Below are positions 59,800 to 64,000 of a stretch of DNA of 64,000 nucleotides, in pieces. The notes beneath the pieces were generated by a model. It did not search any database, had not been told where the DNA came from, and worked only from the letters and a program-made list of their open reading frames with translations. Each line of letters opens with the position of its first letter. The stretch's first letter is position 1. Source of the DNA: Podocnemis expansa (taxonomy: Eukaryota > Chordata > Testudines > Podocnemididae). The stretch covers positions 9,130,318 through 9,194,317 of the forward strand of contig ML681981.1 in assembly GCA_007922195.1 (NCBI GenBank), read 5' to 3'. Both the position numbers and the translations under genes were made by a program.

Positions 59800-60450
59800 A
59801 ATATACCATAAATCCATAAGTTTCCACCGATGCTTCACAGTATGGGTAAGGTGCAGAGATTGCATGGAAACTTCGTGATTCTTGGCAACCAGTGGCATAC
59901 ACATCCAAATCACTGATTGATGTGGAAACCAGGTATGCCCAGATTGAGAAGTTCACATGACATCTTTAGCAATAAGGGGCTGCAATTTTCCAGTGCAGAT
60001 TTTGGTTAATTTACTGCAGATATTTTTCACCACAACATTAAGTCCAAATTACTCCAAATTAAATGGACGTGTAGAAAGGTCTATTTACAAAGAAAGGCCT
60101 TTTGACAGTGGAAGGATTTACATAAAGAATTATTGGTTTATTAAACTGCACCTCTTGAGAAAGGCTCTTCTTCAGCTCAATTGTTAATAGGAATGATCCG
60201 ATCTAATTTACCAGGCACTGCTAATTTGCTGAAATCTGATGACAATGAAACCATAAAGAAGATAAATGAAAACCAGCAGTGGAAGCAGAAATATTGTTTT
60301 GACTAAATGGTGCACAATTTCACATCTCTTTACAGAGAAGCTAAAGTATGTCTGACCAATTACACTTCTAATACTTGGAGTCAAAGGGATAATATTAAAA
60401 AACAGCTGTGTCCAAGATCTTATGTGCTCCACATAGACCAAGGCAACACA
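59800..60450 (+). pseudogene. Ty3/Gypsy RNase H and integrase C-terminal remnants
   Basis: 59815-59960 reads STDASQYG, then WQPVAYTSKSLIDVETRYAQ, the core of Gypsy RNase H (S-D-A-S and E-T-R-Y-A-Q-I-E-K). After a further deletion, 60040-60450 resembles the end of integrase and its C-terminal domain (SSSAQLLIGMIRSNLPG; PRSYVLHIDQG). Stops and frameshifts are frequent. The zinc-binding and D,D-35-E parts of integrase are not seen. Confidence 0.75.
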
Positions 60451-60654
60451 TTTTGACCTAATTGAAAAGACCTAAGACTAAGCACAGAATTTTTGAAAAC
60501 AGTGGATGTGGACTATGGTGTTTACCAAGAGACGGATCTTTTATCATCAATGAACAAAAGAGAAACTGGCAGGCAATAAAAGAATGTAGATTCTAATGAA
60601 AGGCTAATACTGAAATAATCAAAGAGGGAAATCAAATGTCCTGAAGGGCTCATA

Positions 60655-61338
60655 GGGTATGTCTACACTGGAGCCTTAGGCTGATTTAACCTCTCAAGTT
60701 GATCTAATGAACTCCAGGTCCTAACTGGGCTTGTATTAAATTGACGTAAGCAAGAGCAGCTTAATAACACCTGCTCCTAAGGTCGAATTAAGCCTTAAGT
60801 AGACCTAGGTGCTGGGGCCTGGGCTTGGGCCTGGACCCTGCCTCCTGCCCTGCCCTAGGCCCTAATCTGGCCCCAGGCACCTGATCCAGCCCCAAGCCAC
60901 CTGCCACAAGCAAGTGGCAGGCAACAGGCAGATTGCAAGTCGCAGATGGCTTGGGGCCATTTCAGGCTCCACACTGCGTGCTGGTGATGGCAGGAGCCAG
61001 CTCCAAGCCCCCTGCTGCTGTGGCAGGTGGATTGGGGCTGGATCAGGCTCCGAGCCACCTGCTGCCTGCAGCAAGAGCCAGGTCCAAGCCTCCTGCCACC
61101 TGCAGCAAGGGGTTTGGGGCCGGATTCAGCTCCATGCTGCTTGCCAGCAGCAGCAGGAGCTGGACTGGACCCCTGGAGCTGGATTGGGGCTGGGGATGGG
61201 GAAGGGGGCGGGGCCTGGGCGCATGGTATGTCTACATTATCTCCAGTGTAAACATACCCTGAAATTGACTTAACAAGGTCAACCTAAAGTTGACCTTGTT
61301 AAGTTATCTTCAACGAGCCTCCAAGTGTAGACATAGCC
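60655..61338. mobile_element. PIF/Harbinger-like MITE with GC-rich core, in opsin intron
   Basis: Starts GGGTATGTCTACACTGGAGCC and ends CCAAGTGTAGACATAGCC, flanked by ATA on both sides (60652-60654 and 61339-61341). The GC-rich core at 60810-61220 and the internal end-like pair GTATGTCTACATTATCTCC...GTAAACATACC (61226-61258) match the element at 5605-6235 in reverse orientation. Overlapping frames on both strands in the core (60855-61273) are not genes. Confidence 0.88.
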
Positions 61339-61341
61339 ATA

Positions 61342-63147
61342 GAGACTTGGTAACCTGCCTGGAAAATACATTGTGACAGTCTGTACTGTTGTAATCATAC
61401 ATTTTACAAGATTATGTTACATTTTGTACAAGATATGCATTGTGATTTATCATCTGAAGACTCATAATCTGCTGATTATTATTCTCCTGGTTAAAAAAAG
61501 GGTGTGGCAATATTGTATGTAAAGCATCATTGAACTAGGGGGAGAGTTCATAGCTGTGAAGCTTTTCAGTGAATACATACTGCTGTAAGCATATGGTGAG
61601 ACAAAAACTTTTGCTATGACTCAATTTAGATTGCTAAGTTAGGTATTAATTTATATATTATATTTTAATTTCTTTGTAACCAATTCTGACTTTATGTCTC
61701 ATTATTTGTAGTTACTTAACATCTGTCTTTCTGTAGTTAAAAAACTTATTTAACCAATATGTGTCTGCACTGAAGTGTTTGGGAACCTCCGCTTCAGATC
61801 ACAAGGCTGGCGCATATTATTTTCAGTTGCTGAGCTTGTATTGTCTAGAAGGAGAGAGCTGGAGAGTAAGAAGTACACGTTTCTGGGGACAAGGCTGGGA
61901 CAGGGAGCTTGCTTTTGTCACCCTGTATGTAATTCATGAGTGACTGGCCAGAGCATTTATATAATTAGTTGGCGTGATTTCACATAGTAGAAGCGGTGTG
62001 TGAGCAGGACCAGGAGTGGGTTGCTCTCACAGCAAAGCAGTTAAAAAGGCACCATAGACTGGAGCTTTAAGAAGACACAACTGTTCAGCAATCCAGACTG
62101 TACCTAGGTAATGTCACATAGGTATTTGAGGAAAGTGAATGGTAAAGACTCACATCAATATGTAGCTAATTCCTCTTCTGTGCGTGGTTGATACATTGGA
62201 TATATGGATTTAAGTTTATGGAAATGTACGAGTTGGGGTGAAAATGCCATGTATATTTTATTAGTTCTCATATGTATACAAGCAAATTATTTTAGGAGGG
62301 AAAATGTAGGAATATGGTTTTGCCATATAAAAGACAATATTATGAATACAGGAATTCTGAAGCAGGAGTTTTGGGAACACAGTGGAGCCGTGTATAGCAC
62401 AGATACTCTCTAGTTTCATTAATGAAACTTTTTTCCCCTTTCACATTCACTGGTTTGTGATTTAACGAATCCCAGGATCACCACAAGACCATCAGCCCTA
62501 TCATGACTGGCTTAACTGACAAGTTTGGGTGGGAGAGGGAAAGCTCTGAGTGTTTTAGGTCCTGCAGGACAGCTCCTACCCTCACTCCTCTGGGTCCTTC
62601 ATGAATGAGGTATGTCTGGTGGAAGAAGAGTGGGGTGTATAAAAGACTGGGGGTAGCTAGTGTGGCTGGCAGAATGGTTCCTTGAAACAGTGCAACAGCG
62701 GCTTGTAAGATAAGAGTTACATTACAGTTTCAGTTACACATAGCCTAAATCTGTTTCAGTTTCAGAAACTCGGCTTTTTAAGACAGATCTTATCTAATAA
62801 TCCTTACAAGCTACACAGGGCTGCCCTTGCACTTTGATGAGAAAATCTTTCTGTTGCACGAAGGAACAAGAGTCAAAATCAGATGCAATTAAAATGGTCC
62901 AGACTGTGGGTTGGGTTCTAAATCACTGTACAATGTGTCAAAGCTGTAGTTCAGGCTAAGAACACATATAAAAAAATGGCACAGATAAACCAACCCTGAG
63001 ATATGTGGTAATGCTTTTTAGACATCCAACCTCACCTTGAACTAATAGCAAAGGCTTCAGATGTAGCCTGTAGTTTGCCTTTTGATCTACTGCTACGATG
63101 GTGTTGTACGGTCCTCTTTTTGACCAAGTTGTGCATTTTCATTACAG
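61342..63147. other. Remaining part of opsin intron 1
   Basis: No repeat or gene recognised. The open frames at 61761-61943 and 62204-62413 are not called. The last 90 bases before the acceptor are open in the exon 2 frame, but the acceptor at 63147 sets the true exon start. Confidence 0.45.
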
Positions 63148-63358
63148 GAATAGTTGGCCTCTGGTCTCTTGCTCTGCTGGCTTTTGAGCGGTATGTTGTG
63201 ATCTGTCGCCCACTGGGAAATATACGCCTGAGGGGGAAGCATGCAACCATGGGCATTGTCTTTGTGTGGATCTTCTCTTTTATTTGGACCATTCCTCCTA
63301 CCATGGGCTGGAGCAGTTACACCACCAGCAAGATTGGAACTACCTGTGAACCCAACTG
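63148..63358 (+). CDS. OPNVA: Vertebrate ancient (VA) opsin, exon 2 (partial gene)
   Basis: It encodes the rest of TM3, TM4 and most of extracellular loop 2 (codons 122-192 of the joined protein). Visible features: LALLAFERYVVICRP, with the ERY motif that contacts the G protein; GNIRLRGKHA in the second intracellular loop; TM4 VFVWIFSFIWTIPP; and WSSYTTSKIGTTCEPNW, with Cys188 pairing with Cys111 of exon 1. The position equivalent to rhodopsin Glu181 appears to be Ser182. SKIGTTCEPNW is the text that most favours VA opsin. The donor is TG|GTAAGG at 63358/63359, phase 2. The other GTAACT, at 63364, would leave an in-frame TAA and is rejected. Later exons (TM5-TM7 with the retinal-binding Lys) lie outside the window. 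Confidence 0.93.
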
Positions 63359-63445
63359 GTAAGGTAACTCACATGCCACCTCAGTGAAAAACTAAAACAG
63401 AGGCTACACTAACGTAGAGTCTGAAGGTGCACACACTAGACTGTA
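63359..63445 (+). other. OPNVA: Start of VA opsin intron 2
   Basis: Begins GTAAGG; no exon is found from here to the window end (64000), so intron 2 is at least 642 bp. Confidence 0.75.
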
Positions 63446-63640
63446 AAACAAGCAAGGAGCCCTGTGACACTTAAAGACTAACAAATTTATTTATTGTATG
63501 AGATTTCGTGGGAGAAAATCCTGCTTTGTCAGTCTCCCATGAAAGCTCATATGATAAATAAATTTGTTAAAGTGCTACAAGACTCCTTGCTTGTTTTGCT
63601 GAACTAGACTAACGCAGCTCCCCTTTTGGAACTTAACACT
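63446..63640. mobile_element. Short PLE-derived hairpin element in opsin intron 2
   Basis: The left arm AAGGAGCCCTGTGACACTTAAAGACTAAC, then AAATTTATTTATTG, faces the right arm ATAAATAAATTTGTTAAAGTGC, then GACTCCTTGC, and the tail CTGAACTAGACTAACGCAGC follows. The two arms are almost contiguous, so the copy is a compact inverted repeat. It is the best-preserved one of this form in the window. Confidence 0.85.
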
Positions 63641-64000
63641 AGATTGCATTTCTCTTGCACTTTTATGTGTCTCCTGAGACAAAAACTCTAATCTGTGCAC
63701 ATGCCTTGATTTGTGCCTTCACACAGTTATTTGCCCACAATATTTACTGAAACTTGTATCCCCCTGCAACAGAACATGATCTGTAATGTGTACTCCTGGA
63801 AAATTTGGATCAAAATATCTAACAGGTGAGTGGTTTGAACCACCTGAAATAAAATGATCCCACATTTCTACAGACCCCTACATCTCAAAGGGTCAAGGAA
63901 TGTTTTATAATTAAACTGTTAATAAAATAAAACTGTATCTCTCGATCCTTTTACTGCCATGAAATTTCTTCTTGTTAGGCAATATTGACCTCCCAAAGCA
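63641..64000. other. Opsin intron 2, unassigned
   Basis: Nothing recognised to the window edge. Confidence 0.4.

Larger units (their letters stand above)
57375..60600 (+). mobile_element. Ty3/Gypsy retrotransposon, decayed, with two nested inserts
   Basis: The gag begins near 57375 (PPPSLQLSGSTKENWK), continues to 57587, is interrupted by a CR1, and resumes at 58327 with LTKFEEHCIPKRNETLERK. A MITE interrupts it again near 58485-58675. The zinc-knuckle region (about 58880-58970) has lost most of its Cys/His. Protease, RT, RNase H and integrase remnants follow in order to about 60450. No LTRs are recognised. The element lies in the same direction as the opsin. Frameshifts, stops and deletions make it inactive. 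Confidence 0.85.
55492..63147 (+). other. OPNVA: VA opsin intron 1 (7656 bp)
   Basis: It runs from GTAAGC at 55492 to a pyrimidine-rich acceptor TTTTCATTACAG ending at 63147, and the reading frame joins through a split Gly codon. Inside lie a (GA)n tract near 55839, a decayed Ty3/Gypsy element with nested CR1 and MITE (57.4-60.6 kb) and a large MITE (60.7-61.3 kb). 55500-57370 and 61340-63140 hold nothing that I can name. No retained element shows an intact gene. Confidence 0.9.

Noticed and set aside
63075..63147. Opsin exon 2 starting at the upstream ATG 63075
   Set aside because: This part is the polypyrimidine tract and acceptor; opsin similarity starts only after the AG at 63147.
1..64000. 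tRNA, rRNA or tRNA-derived SINE with A and B boxes
   Set aside because: None could be identified by eye with adequate support.

Overview
The window looks like nuclear DNA of a sauropsid vertebrate, most likely a turtle, with a crocodilian as the alternative. The evidence is several CR1 LINE copies, a Penelope-like element (PLE) with a GIY-YIG domain, many PIF/Harbinger-type MITEs ending in GGCTATGTCTACACT-like inverted repeats, many small hAT elements, and one opsin gene split by a long intron. There are no bacterial-style operons, CRISPR arrays or recognisable RNA genes.

Only one host gene is recognised. Two exons on the + strand (55128-55491 and 63148-63358) encode the N-terminus through the second extracellular loop of vertebrate ancient (VA) opsin, a non-visual photoreceptor. 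They are separated by a 7.66 kb intron, and the remaining exons lie beyond the right edge. Both exons are open, have consensus splice sites, and keep the key residues: the Glu counterion, the disulfide Cys pair and the ERY motif.

From 1 to 55 kb the DNA is gene-poor and dominated by transposon remains, many of them nested. Main items: a long GC-rich palindrome at the left edge (1-122); a PLE split by a 1.2 kb MITE (3.2-5.5 kb); CR1 fragments (8.3, 12.7, 22.7, 31.6-32.5, 42.8-44.2 kb); a non-CR1 LINE on the minus strand split by a MITE (16.6-18.7 kb); a three-level nest at 22.1-22.9 kb; hAT copies whose 8-bp target duplications can be read directly (11.7, 19.2, 25.3, 26.4, 35.2, 46.1, 50.1, 51.9 kb); and a TA-flanked element that was itself hit by a hAT (46.0-47.3 kb). 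The stretch 35.8-42.8 kb is the largest one in which no repeat or gene is recognised.

The opsin intron holds a decayed Ty3/Gypsy element (57.4-60.6 kb, gag to integrase remnants). A CR1 and a MITE are inserted into its gag, and a large MITE lies just downstream (60.7-61.3 kb). None of the transposon reading frames is intact. The biology here is that of an opsin locus embedded in layered transposon debris; no new multi-gene system was found. The most unusual signals are the palindrome-filled MITE families, the GC-rich minisatellite-like cores shared by elements with different ends, and the position of opsin intron 2.
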